From positions 605,186 to 669,185 of the forward strand of contig NC_014363.1 of NCBI RefSeq assembly GCF_000143845.1: a DNA stretch of 64,000 nt, given 5' to 3'. Position 1 is the first letter of the stretch. Each line of letters starts with the position of its first letter. A program made the position numbers and the translations under genes. The notes below the pieces were generated by a model. It had not been told where the DNA came from. It did no database searches and saw only the letters and a program-made list of their open reading frames with translations. Origin of the DNA: Olsenella uli DSM 7084 (GTDB lineage: Bacteria > Actinomycetota > Coriobacteriia > Coriobacteriales > Atopobiaceae). Of the stretch, positions 25,422 to 33,883 are shown piece by piece.

Positions 25422-25610
25422 GTCCTTGGCGGAATCATACACATAGGCAAGCTCAAGCAGCCTGCTCCTCTCGTCAGATCCCACTGAAAGCCATTCGCCG
25501 TCGTCCCTCTGGTGGTAGCAGACCATACCGCGCGTCGCGGCCACCACGTCGCCGTCCGATATCTCGGGATGCCTCGCATGGATGCGGGGGTGAACGTCTA
25601 TGGCGCTCAT
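25422..25610 (-). pseudogene. Truncated toxin-like protein
   Basis: The minus-strand frame from ATG 25610 encodes about 63 coherent residues, including HPRIHARHPEISDGDVVAA and DDGEWLSVGSDERSRLLELAY. This pattern resembles small toxin-like proteins that I recall beside antitoxin genes in Actinobacteria, which normally continue for another 25 or so residues ending in a conserved HAMTPP-type segment. Here the sense sequence stops after VYDSAKD and shifts into unrelated sequence, so it is probably broken. The start overlaps the upstream small frame by four bases (ATGA). The family assignment is tentative. Confidence 0.45.
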
Positions 25611-25732
25611 GGGCGTGCCAGCCCGAGAGCGCCCGTTATAGCCGGGCCGCACGCCTGCCCGACGAGCGCCAACGTGTTCCCTATGCCGATCAGGCCATCG
25701 GATGCGGTGATGAGGAACGAACCTCTGTTCAT
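25607..25732 (-). CDS. Small 41-residue open frame in the decayed island
   Basis: ATG 25732 opens a 41-residue frame (MNRGSFLITASDGLIGIG and onward to ALGLARP) whose stop overlaps the toxin-like start (ATGA). The peptide is moderately hydrophobic. I do not recognise it; it may be a leader-type peptide or a chance frame within debris. Confidence 0.25.
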   Translation of the reverse strand: MNRGSFLITASDGLIGIGNTLALVGQACGPAITGALGLARP

Positions 25733-25784
25733 GTCTGTGCCCTTCGCCGCAACTTGCTGGTTTCCCTGCCCTCGGAAATTACCG

Positions 25785-26072
25785 CTATCCCCGCGTCCCG
25801 CCGCGCCTGAGGGGCACCACGGGGGCGGACGCGTGCTCTCTGAGCGCCCTCTCAACGGCTCCCATGGCTGACTCCTTGCCCCTCTCCCTCGCCGTCGTGT
25901 AGATGTTGAGCGTCGTGCTCACCGTGGAGTGCCCGAGGGTACCCGACACCCCCGCTATGTCCTCGCCAGCCGCCCAGAGGACCACGAGAGAGGAAGCCGA
26001 CGGGTGCCCCCACATCCAGCCCATGGAGCATTGCCAGGGCCTAGCCGTTGAGTGCCAAGACGTTGTCTGCAC
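25785..26072 (-). pseudogene. C-terminal remnant of a tyrosine recombinase (integrase)
   Basis: The minus-strand frame contains AAGEDIAGVSGTLGHSTVST followed by TLNIYTTARERGKESAM. This matches the final box of phage-type integrases, with the LGH segment and the catalytic Tyr in NIY. The upstream HxxR box is degenerate (GHPSASS), and the N-terminal DNA-binding and core regions are absent. It lies about 0.7 kb downstream of tRNA-Phe, a classic integration target, and presumably marks an element that has largely been lost. Confidence 0.75.
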
Positions 26073-26110
26073 CGTCGATGTGCGACACCGGCGGTAGGCC
26101 GGCGCACCCC

Positions 26111-26413
26111 CTAATAGAAGCGGACGGAGAAGGAGCGCTCCCGGGGGTTGACGGCAAGCTCCTGGCGCGCGTCTATCGTGTAGCTGATGGGGTAGCGGCG
26201 ATAGGCCGCCGAGAAGTCACCGAAGAAGGCCGCGATCTGCTCGTCGGTGCCCTGGATTTCCATCTGGACCGACCCGTCGGACTCGTTGCGTACCCATCCG
26301 GTCACACCGGTGCCCTCCGCCACGCGCCGCGAGGTCCAGCGAAAGCCAACTCCCTGGACCTCCCCCACGAAGCGAAGGCCGATCCGCCGGAGCCCCCCGT
26401 CTGTCTCGGACAT
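26111..26413 (-). CDS. Acylphosphatase
   Basis: A 100-residue cytoplasmic enzyme that hydrolyses acyl phosphates. It carries the family signature VGEVQGVGFRWTSRRVAEG, with the catalytic Arg within GVGFR, and GWVRNESDGSVQMEIQG with the catalytic Asn. I chose the ATG at 26413 because GGGAGG lies six bases upstream; an in-frame ATG seven codons earlier lacks a ribosome site. It ends next to the integrase remnant, so the island boundary lies between 26072 and 26111. Confidence 0.92.
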   Translation of the reverse strand: MSETDGGLRRIGLRFVGEVQGVGFRWTSRRVAEGTGVTGWVRNESDGSVQMEIQGTDEQIAAFFGDFSAAYRRYPISYTIDARQELAVNPRERSFSVRFY

Positions 26414-26602
26414 CGGTGCCTCCCTACCTTCCATCCTCGTCTCCCGCCGTAGTTTGCCGTCCCTCGGGTGGCCTGCGCCTGCCAGGGTCCGTGTCAGCCC
26501 GTGCTCGCACCCGTCGGACTTGCTCCCGTCCAGGGGCTTAAGCCTTACAATGGGGAGGGCGGTCGTTGCCTGGCCCGTATCGTTCGATCCCTTGGAGCGT
26601 CC

Positions 26603-27553
26603 ATGTCAGCCAAGTTTGTTCTCATGTCTGATTCTACCTGCGATTTCTCGCGAGAGGATGCAGAACGGATGGATGTCAGGTGCCTGCCCTTCACCTACAC
26701 CGAGGCCGGCAGGCCCGATGGTGGCCTGCATGGCGAGGACGACCTGTTCCAGGCGCGCAGTGCCCACGAGTTCTACGGGGCCATCCGCCAAGGCGCCGCC
26801 CCCATGACCTCGCAACCCTCCCAGATGGTGTTCGAGCAGACGTTTCGCGAGCTTGCCGATGGTGGCAGGCCGGCCGTGCTCTTCTGCATCAGCAGCGGCA
26901 TCAGCGGTGGCTACAACGGCGCCGTGACCGCGCTCGAGCGTGTGGAGGAGGAGCTGGGACGCAAGCTCCCGATCCTCGTCGTGGACTCGCTGTTGGCAAG
27001 CACGGCCTTCTATCTGCTGCTCGAGCAGGCCGTCCGCCTGCGGGACGAGGGCCGCGAGGCACAGGAGGTGTACGACTGGGCCCAGGACGCGCGCTATCAC
27101 GTGCGTACGATCTTCATGGTCGACAACCTTGACACGCTGCATCGGGGCGGTCGCATTCCCAAGACCGTCGCTTTGGTGGCAGGGGCCCTGGACGCCAAGC
27201 CGCTCCTGAACTTCAACCTGGATGGGTCCCTGGGCATCATCGGCATCACGCGCGGTCGCCGAAAGGGCATGCGCAAGCTGGCCGAGCATTACGCCCAGTA
27301 CCACCGCGACAATCAGTACGCCCCGACGGTCTGCATCGGAGATGCGGACTGCGAGGCGGACCGTGCGCGGTTGGCGGCCCTTCTGGAGGAGGTGCAGCCA
27401 GGCGTGCGCGTGCAACCGTCCACCATCGGTCCCACCATCGGCTGCCATGTGGGTCCTGGCATGCTGAGCTGTTGCTTCTGGGGAGATGACCGCCGCGAGG
27501 GCAAGGGCTACGGCAGGGTGCGGGGCCTCAGGCAGGGAGAGGCCGCGCGCTAG
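26603..27553 (+). CDS. DegV family fatty-acid-binding protein
   Basis: A 316-residue cytoplasmic protein of the DegV/FakB family, which binds a fatty acid and can present it to a kinase. The N-terminus FVLMSDSTCDFSRED, then TSQPSQMVFEQTF and CISSGISGGYNGA match the lipid-binding fold. A second domain has TLHRGGRIPKTVALVAG and ends GPTIGCHVGPGMLSC, whose His is the conserved FakB residue. No FakA is nearby. TACAAT at 26546-26551 could be a -10 box but lacks a good -35. The start follows TTGGAG at six to eight bases. Confidence 0.9.
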   Translation: MSAKFVLMSDSTCDFSREDAERMDVRCLPFTYTEAGRPDGGLHGEDDLFQARSAHEFYGAIRQGAAPMTSQPSQMVFEQTFRELADGGRPAVLFCISSGISGGYNGAVTALERVEEELGRKLPILVVDSLLASTAFYLLLEQAVRLRDEGREAQEVYDWAQDARYHVRTIFMVDNLDTLHRGGRIPKTVALVAGALDAKPLLNFNLDGSLGIIGITRGRRKGMRKLAEHYAQYHRDNQYAPTVCIGDADCEADRARLAALLEEVQPGVRVQPSTIGPTIGCHVGPGMLSCCFWGDDRREGKGYGRVRGLRQGEAAR

Positions 27554-27635
27554 CGCCTTCGGCTCCGTGCCAACGTAAAAATAAACCTATTAAAATACAC
27601 AACAACGACCATATGCACAAGAGACAATCGACAGA

Positions 27636-27667
27636 TTGACATATTTCTTCTCCCTTCGTGATAGAAT
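27636..27667 (+). promoter_or_regulatory. Probable promoter of the CarD-like gene
   Basis: A perfect TTGACA (27636-27641) and TAGAAT (27662-27667) stand in an unusually AT-rich 100-bp gap. The spacer is 20 bases, longer than optimal, a feature of promoters that depend on open-complex-stabilising factors. The rest of 27554-27697 is non-coding. Confidence 0.5.
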
Positions 27668-27697
27668 GGCAGCTATCGCGTGTGAAGGGGGAGTTGC

Positions 27698-28195
27698 ATG
27701 TATGAAGTCGGGCAGTACATCGTCCATCCGGGCCAAGGCGTCTGCAAGGTCGAGGAGATCGTCTCCGACCCCGTCCAGGTCTACATGCTGATGCCCGTCG
27801 GGGGGCGGCATCCGATGAGGATCAGCTTTCCGGTGGCGTCCGAGGGGCGCCTGCGTCCCGTCCTGAGCAGGAGCGAGGCGCGTCAGCTCATCGGCGAGTA
27901 CGACGAGATGGCCCTCGAGGACTTCTCCTGCAACAGCTCCGCGCTCGAGGAGGAGCACTACAAGAACGAGATGCGCCGCGGGACCTGTCGCGACTCCGTC
28001 CGCATCGCCAAGACCTTCCGCAAGCGCATCGATGACGTGAGGGCCTGCAACAAGAAGCCTCCCGTGGTCTACGAGCGCATCCTGAAGCAGGCACGCGAGC
28101 GCTCGCTGGCCGAGCTCGCGGTCGCGCTGGACGTCACGCCCGATGACGTGAGCGTGATGTTCCGTCGGGAGATGGGCGAGGCGGAGGAGAACTAG
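27698..28195 (+). CDS. CarD/CdnL-type transcriptional regulator
   Basis: A 165-residue regulator. The N-terminal RNA-polymerase-interacting domain (about 1-60) starts with YEVGQYIVHPGQGVCKVEEI, the CarD/TRCF signature. The C-terminal helical domain (about 75-160) is basic with RKRIDDVRACNKKPPVV and may contact DNA near the -10 element. By family knowledge, CarD proteins stabilise promoter open complexes. The start has GAAGGGGGAG just upstream. It is more divergent than actinobacterial CarD, so a specialised paralogue is possible. Confidence 0.85.
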   Translation: MYEVGQYIVHPGQGVCKVEEIVSDPVQVYMLMPVGGRHPMRISFPVASEGRLRPVLSRSEARQLIGEYDEMALEDFSCNSSALEEEHYKNEMRRGTCRDSVRIAKTFRKRIDDVRACNKKPPVVYERILKQARERSLAELAVALDVTPDDVSVMFRREMGEAEEN

Positions 28196-28390
28196 CCTCC
28201 CGGCCCTCGACTCCGGAACATCGCCCCTCCAGTCCCCATGCCCTTTTCGCTCGCCTGGGACTGCGGGCGCCCTGGGGCCAGGCGTCCCGTGGGCTACAAT
28301 GGGCACCATGTGTCACGGGGTGCCGCCTGGCGTCCCAGGCCCGCGTCGCGGCAGGTGCGTGGGCCTCACCACAACCGTGATGGGAGAACC

Positions 28391-28687
28391 ATGGCCACGA
28401 CCAACGACGAATCCAAGACCCGGGCGATCATCACCGTTCTGGGAAGCGACCGATCGGGCATCGTCGCGGCCGTGACCGGCGCCCTTGCCGATCATGACGC
28501 CAACATCCTCGACATCTCGCAGACCATCCTGCAAGGCATCTTCACGATGACCATGCTGGTCGACCTCGCGTCGACCAACGTGGGCTTCTCCGAGCTCCAG
28601 GACCAGCTCTCGGAGCTCTCCGGTCGGCTGGGGGTCCAGATCACCCTGCAGCGCGAAGAGGTCTTCAACTTCATGTACCGCCTCTAG
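28391..28687 (+). CDS. ACT domain protein (UPF0237 type)
   Basis: A 98-residue stand-alone ACT protein with IITVLGSDRSGIVAAVTGAL, then ANILDISQTILQGIFTMTM and EEVFNFMYRL at the end, closely following the UPF0237 pattern. ACT domains bind amino acids or other small molecules. In many Gram-positives this gene precedes a UPF0210 gene; here that partner is absent and citrate synthase follows. ATG 28391 was chosen because upstream codons do not match the family; GGGAGAACC precedes it. Confidence 0.9.
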   Translation: MATTNDESKTRAIITVLGSDRSGIVAAVTGALADHDANILDISQTILQGIFTMTMLVDLASTNVGFSELQDQLSELSGRLGVQITLQREEVFNFMYRL

Positions 28688-28786
28688 CCTCGGGACGCCT
28701 CCGGCACTGCGCCAGGAGGCCCGAGGTCGGCCGGAGGTCCAGCGTCTCGTCAGACGCCCCTGCCGCCACGACTCAGGGAGGTTCCC

Positions 28787-30244
28787 ATGCCCGAGCCACC
28801 GCATCCCCTCCATCCCACACGGAGGTTTCTCACGTCCATGGAGACGTCCGCCCTCTCGCATGTCGCGGACGCCTACCCCATGCCGTCCGTCGGCCTGGGT
28901 AGGCCCGAGGTCTCTGACCAGCTGTATGAGGGCATGCAGCGGGTCGACCGCGTGCCGGACGAGCTCTACGACCGCTACGACGTCAAACGCGGCCTGCGCA
29001 ACGCCGATGGCTCGGGCGTCCTGGTGGGCCTCACCACGATTTCTGACGTACACGGCTACAACAAGGTCGACGGCAGGATCGAGCCCGACCGGGGGGACCT
29101 CAAGTACCGCGGCTACTCCATCGTGGACCTCGTCGCCGGTACGCACGGCGAGGATCGCTTTGGCTATGAGGAGGTCTCCTACCTGCTTCTCTCGGGAAAG
29201 CTTCCCACCGTCGCCCAGCTCGCGGACTTCGAGGCCCGCATCGGCTCGCGCCGCCAGCTGCCCGAGGGCTACCTGGACATCTTCCCCCGCACCACGTACG
29301 CGCACTCCATCATGAACGTGCTCCAGCGCGCGACGCTTCTGCTCTACGCCTTCGACCGCGACCCGGACGACGCCTCGCCCGAGCACGAGATCGACGTGGC
29401 CCTGTCCCTGCTGGGCCGCTGGCCGCGCGTGGCGAGCGTCGCCCACCAGGCCTACGTCGCCGCGACGGACGGCGTGCGCCTGCGTGTCCCACCCGCGCGT
29501 GAGGGCTACACCATGGCCGAGACGGTCCTGGACGTCCTGCGCGGCGACGAGGGCTTCAGCCGCGAGGAGGCCATGATGCTCGACGTCATGCTCATGCTCC
29601 ACGCCGAGCATGGCGGTGGCAACAACTCGAGCTTCACCTGCCGCGTGCTGTCCTCCTCGGGCACGGATGCCTACAGCGCCTACGCGGCTGCCATAGGCTC
29701 ACTCAAGGGACCCAGGCACGGTGGGGCCAACTACAAGGCAGGAGAGATGATCGACGACGTGGCGGAACACGTGCGCGACTGGTCCAGCGACACGGAGGTC
29801 GCCGACTACCTCACCCAGATCCTGAACAGGCAGGCCTTCGACCGCACGGGGCTCATCTATGGTCTGGGCCATGCGGTCTACACCGTGACGGACCCGCGCG
29901 CCGAGGTGGTCAGGCACTACGCCCGCGCCCTGGCCGAACGCAAGGGACAGTTGGACAAGCTCGAGCTCATAGGCCGCGTGGAGCGCCTGGGCCCGCAGCT
30001 CATGCGCGACGTGCGTGGCATCACCAAGCCAATCAGCACCAACATCGACCTCTACACCGGCTTCGTGTATGCGATGCTCGGCATCCCGCGCGACCTCTAC
30101 ACGCCCATCTTCGCGCTCGCGCGCATGTCGGGCTGGGCGGCGCACCGCATGGAGGAGCTCTATGGCCCCGCACGCATTATCCGTCCGGCCTACAACTCCT
30201 ACATGACGGACCAGTCCTACGTCCCCCTTGCGGAGCGCGCGTGA
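28787..30244 (+). CDS. gltA: Citrate synthase
   Basis: A 485-residue enzyme that condenses oxaloacetate and acetyl-CoA to citrate. Catalytic regions are evident: LMLHAEHGGGNNSSFTCRV and GPRHGGAN, GLGHAVYTVTDPRAE with the active His, and NIDLYTGFVYAMLGIP with the active Asp. The N-terminus is extended relative to the core (first 60 residues), as in Firmicutes/Coriobacteria anaerobe enzymes. The start follows CAGGGAGG. No other TCA gene is in the window, so it probably serves glutamate synthesis. The HAD gene start overlaps its stop. Confidence 0.93.
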   Translation: MPEPPHPLHPTRRFLTSMETSALSHVADAYPMPSVGLGRPEVSDQLYEGMQRVDRVPDELYDRYDVKRGLRNADGSGVLVGLTTISDVHGYNKVDGRIEPDRGDLKYRGYSIVDLVAGTHGEDRFGYEEVSYLLLSGKLPTVAQLADFEARIGSRRQLPEGYLDIFPRTTYAHSIMNVLQRATLLLYAFDRDPDDASPEHEIDVALSLLGRWPRVASVAHQAYVAATDGVRLRVPPAREGYTMAETVLDVLRGDEGFSREEAMMLDVMLMLHAEHGGGNNSSFTCRVLSSSGTDAYSAYAAAIGSLKGPRHGGANYKAGEMIDDVAEHVRDWSSDTEVADYLTQILNRQAFDRTGLIYGLGHAVYTVTDPRAEVVRHYARALAERKGQLDKLELIGRVERLGPQLMRDVRGITKPISTNIDLYTGFVYAMLGIPRDLYTPIFALARMSGWAAHRMEELYGPARIIRPAYNSYMTDQSYVPLAERA

Positions 30245-31122
30245 TGGAGGCCGCAGGTCCCGTGCCCGCGACCGTGGGATCGCTGCCCGTGATGCCGAGG
30301 GCAGCGTTCTTCTCGGACATGGACGACACCTTCCTGGCGACCGACAAGTCCCTGGTGGCGCTCAACATGGAGGCGCTCGATGCCCTGGGCTGTCGTGGCC
30401 TGCCGTTCGTTCCCTGCACGGGCCGGGCGTGGGCGGCGGTGCCGCGCGAGCTTCTGGTGCATCCTGCCGTGCGCTACGTGGTGGGGGCTAACGGGGCGGT
30501 CGTCCGTGACGTGCGTCGGGGCGAGACCGTGCGCGAGGCCTCGCTCGACCCCGCCTGCGTCCGTGCGCTCCTGGGACGTCTCGGGGGCGTGGACTGCAGC
30601 TTCGACCTCTTCACGCCCGAGGGCGTGCTGTCCGAGCGGGCGCGCTACGAGAGGCTGGGCGCCTACATCGACGATGCGCCGAGCCTCGGTACCGTGCGCG
30701 CGTCGCGCCATCCCCAGGACCTCACGACGGAGCAGCTGATCGCCGGGCATCCCCACATCCAGAAGCTGACGCTCTACTGGAAGGACGAGAGCGACCGCAG
30801 GGCCATCCGCGAGGCGGTCGAGATGGACGGCGCCCTGGGACTCACCACGAGCCACCCCAAGAACTGGGAGGTCATGGCAGCGGGCGTCAGCAAGGGGTCG
30901 GGACTTGCGTTCGTCTGCGGACTGCTGGGCGTAGGGGAGTCGGCGGCGGTGGCCTTTGGCGACAGCCCCAACGACATCCCGATGCTCACGCGGGCAGGTG
31001 ACGGCGTGGCGGTCGCCAACGCGACGGCCGAGACACGCGGAGCCGCCCGTCACGTGACGTCCTCGAATGATGAGGGGGGCGTGGGTCGCTACATCCTTGA
31101 CCTGCTCGGACGGTGGACATAG
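30244..31122 (+). CDS. HAD-superfamily (Cof-type) hydrolase
   Basis: A 292-residue cytoplasmic phosphatase. HAD motif I is FFSDMDDTFLATD, motif II is in PFVPCTGRAW, and motifs III/IV lie in GDSPNDIPML near the C-terminus. A type IIB cap lies between about 95 and 205, as in sugar-phosphatases of the Cof family. The substrate cannot be inferred. GTG 30241 and ATG 30244 are both possible; I favour the ATG, which overlaps the citrate synthase stop (TGATG) and implies translational coupling. Confidence 0.87.
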   Translation: MEAAGPVPATVGSLPVMPRAAFFSDMDDTFLATDKSLVALNMEALDALGCRGLPFVPCTGRAWAAVPRELLVHPAVRYVVGANGAVVRDVRRGETVREASLDPACVRALLGRLGGVDCSFDLFTPEGVLSERARYERLGAYIDDAPSLGTVRASRHPQDLTTEQLIAGHPHIQKLTLYWKDESDRRAIREAVEMDGALGLTTSHPKNWEVMAAGVSKGSGLAFVCGLLGVGESAAVAFGDSPNDIPMLTRAGDGVAVANATAETRGAARHVTSSNDEGGVGRYILDLLGRWT

Positions 31123-31252
31123 GGAATCGTGACGGATGTTGTCTGTCGCGTGGCAGCGGCCGCATGATGGCAACCGCCTGCATGCCACGTTGCTGTCGAC
31201 GTGTCGTGCGGGCGGATACGGGCGGATTGCGTCGCGGGGCGCCCCGGCGTCG

Positions 31253-33604
31253 CTATTCCTCGCCGTCCTGCGACAGGTCACTGCCAGCCTGGAGGGCCTG
31301 GGAGGAGTCCTCCTCGGCGGCGCTGTCCTCGACGTCCTCCTCGTCCTCGAGCACGAGGGGACGGAAGCTCGCGGTGTCACCGCCGATGACGGAGTGCTCG
31401 ATCGTCTCGACCGACTCTGCCAGCTCGCTCTTCATCGTCGCCGAGAAGATGTCCTCATCCGGGTCCTCGAGTGCGCTCTCGTGCCTGCTGGTCGCACCGG
31501 TCGCCGTGGCCTTGCCGCATACGGCACCCCCCGCCGACTTGGTCCAGCCGATCTCGGGGCTCGCCTCGATGCGTGAGAGCCTGTGCTGGCGCTTGCGGCG
31601 GGAGAACAGGGGCACGTACTCGAAGACGATGGCCGAGTTCTCAAGGCCGTACCAGCGTGCCGGCGAACCGCAGATGCGACGGATGACGTACTTGGCCTCC
31701 ATCACGTTGCGGTTGAACCCGCCGATCTCCGAGTCGGGGGAGAGGACCTTGCGGATCAGGCAGAAGCGAAAGTCTCCCACGATGCCGTTGTCGCGGTAGA
31801 TCGAGTACTTGTGGTGCTGGGGGGCTATCTGCCTGCGTTCCACCAGGTTCTCGACCACCTGGTAGAGATAGGTGTTGACGCGCTGGTTCACGCGGAAGCC
31901 CAGGCGCAGCTGCACCTTGAAGAGGAAGTCGGTGCCAAAGTCGTTCACCAGGAACTCGTGGGTGTAGGGCTCGTCGGTGACCTGGACGTTCAGGAAGTAG
32001 TACGCACGGGCGCGCTTGGGCCGCTTGTCCAGGATCGAGTAGAGGATGTCGCGGTCCAGCTTGTCGGGCGACGAGTCGTTGGTCAGGAAGACCAGGTTGT
32101 CCGCTATGTAGGGGAACTCGTCGTCGTTCTTGAGCTCGAGGAGCTGGTCGATGTAGCGCGCGACAGGCAGGTAGACCGACTGCGTGCGCTCTATAGCGGT
32201 GCCGCGGCGCCACACGTACATCACGGCGAAGATGGCGGTAGCCATGAGAACGGTGAAGTAGCCGCCGTGGAAGAACTTGGTCAGGCTGGAGAAGAAGAAC
32301 ATGAGCTCGATGGCACCGAAGAACAGAGCGAACGGAATGGCCGCGCCCTGCTTGTGGCAGACCTTGGCCAGGTAGGTGTAGAGCAGGACCGTGGTCATCA
32401 GCATGGTGACGGTGATGGCCAGGCCGTAGGCCGCCTCCATGTGGCTGGAGGTCTGGAACAGCAGCACCACCAGGACGCAGCCGACCCACATGATGTTGTT
32501 GACCATGGGAATGTAGATCTGCCCCTTGGTCTCGCTGGGGTAGCTGATGCGCATGTGGGGCATCAGGTTCAGGCGGATGGCCTCGGACACGATGGAGTAC
32601 GAGCCCGTGATGAGCGCCTGCGACGCGATGATGGCAGCCAGGGTGGAGAGCACGACGGCGAAGGCGCGCATCTCGGCGGGAACGATCTGGAAGAACGGAT
32701 TGAGGTCCTCGACGGCGGCGAGCGCGCCATCAGAGTTGTGCAAGAGGATCCAGGCACCCTGGCCCAGGTAGTTGAAGATCAGGCAAGCCTTCACGAACGG
32801 CCAGCTCACGTAGATGTTGGGCTTGCCCACGTGTCCCATGTCCGAGTAGAGCGCCTCGGCGCCCGTGGTGCAGAGGAATACGTTGCCCAGGACCATGAGC
32901 CCCGCCGCATTGATCTGACCGTCGAAGAGGAAGGTGATGCCACGCACGGGGTTGAGCGCGCGCAGGACCGAGAGGTCGGCCCCCATGTTGACGAGGCCGG
33001 CGATGCCCAGGAACAGGAACCACAACGTCATGACGGGGCCGAAGAACCTGCCAATCGACGAGGTGCCCGCCTTCTGGGCGAAGAACAGCACGCTGATGAT
33101 CAGGACCGTGATCGCGACCACGATGGCCTGGTTGTCCCCGATGAGCGTGTAGACGAAGTCGATGGTGCGCAGGCCCTCTATGGCGGTGGTGACCGTGACG
33201 GCCGGCGTCAGGATGCCGTCGGCCAGAAGCGCTGCCCCGCCGATCATGGCGGGGATGATGAGCCACTTGCCACAACGCCTGACCAGCGAGTACAGCGCGA
33301 AGATGCCGCCCTCGTTGTGGTTGTCGGCCCTCATGGCGACAAGGACGTACTTCACGGTGGTGATGAGCGTCAGAGTCCAGATGATGAGCGAGAGTGCCCC
33401 CAGGACCGCGTCCTGCCCCATGGTCATGAGGCCGCCGTTGCCGGCCATGATGGCCTTGAGCGTGTACATGGGGCTGGTGCCGATGTCCCCGTAGACGATG
33501 CCCAAGGTGACCAGGATCATGCCGGCGGAGAGGGGGATGCCCGCCTTGCGGGACCTGCGCATCGGACGGAGGGACTTGCCTGTCGACGGGGACGACTGCA
33601 TCAT
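31253..33604 (-). CDS. kup: Kup/KUP-type potassium uptake protein
   Basis: A 783-residue K+:H+ symporter of the KUP family. About 12 transmembrane helices span residues 20-450, opening GMILVTLGIVYGDIGTSPMY, the family signature. A cytoplasmic C-terminal domain of some 330 residues is followed by an acidic tail (DEEDVEDSAAEEDSSQ). In other Gram-positives the Kup C-terminus can be controlled by c-di-AMP. ATG 33604 is preceded by GGTAGGTATC; the frame extends upstream but without membrane-protein character. TAGATT near 33687 could be the minus-strand -10. Confidence 0.93.
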   Translation of the reverse strand: MMQSSPSTGKSLRPMRRSRKAGIPLSAGMILVTLGIVYGDIGTSPMYTLKAIMAGNGGLMTMGQDAVLGALSLIIWTLTLITTVKYVLVAMRADNHNEGGIFALYSLVRRCGKWLIIPAMIGGAALLADGILTPAVTVTTAIEGLRTIDFVYTLIGDNQAIVVAITVLIISVLFFAQKAGTSSIGRFFGPVMTLWFLFLGIAGLVNMGADLSVLRALNPVRGITFLFDGQINAAGLMVLGNVFLCTTGAEALYSDMGHVGKPNIYVSWPFVKACLIFNYLGQGAWILLHNSDGALAAVEDLNPFFQIVPAEMRAFAVVLSTLAAIIASQALITGSYSIVSEAIRLNLMPHMRISYPSETKGQIYIPMVNNIMWVGCVLVVLLFQTSSHMEAAYGLAITVTMLMTTVLLYTYLAKVCHKQGAAIPFALFFGAIELMFFFSSLTKFFHGGYFTVLMATAIFAVMYVWRRGTAIERTQSVYLPVARYIDQLLELKNDDEFPYIADNLVFLTNDSSPDKLDRDILYSILDKRPKRARAYYFLNVQVTDEPYTHEFLVNDFGTDFLFKVQLRLGFRVNQRVNTYLYQVVENLVERRQIAPQHHKYSIYRDNGIVGDFRFCLIRKVLSPDSEIGGFNRNVMEAKYVIRRICGSPARWYGLENSAIVFEYVPLFSRRKRQHRLSRIEASPEIGWTKSAGGAVCGKATATGATSRHESALEDPDEDIFSATMKSELAESVETIEHSVIGGDTASFRPLVLEDEEDVEDSAAEEDSSQALQAGSDLSQDGEE

Positions 33605-33883
33605 GTGATACCTACCACTCACTCGTAAAGCTGTCCAAGGGCAACCTGGGGCCAGGTGTGCCGAATATGAAACCAAGCGCGTTAATCTAGCACAAGTCCA
33701 TGCGTGTCATGTGCCATCCGCCAAAACACATGGCGGTAGGATGATTGTAGCCCCTGCGCCGCATCGTGCGCCACATGCCGTACACACGTGCCATGTGTCG
33801 CACGGGGTAGAATCAGGTCCGTTGACAGCGCGTCGGGCACGGTCCGCTGGCCGTTCGAGCCCGACCTCGTGGAAGGGAAGGCA

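Noticed and set aside
31583-33628. 681-codon plus-strand frame opposite kup
   Set aside because: The translation is His/Glu/Asp/Val-rich with no domain; kup on the other strand is unmistakable.
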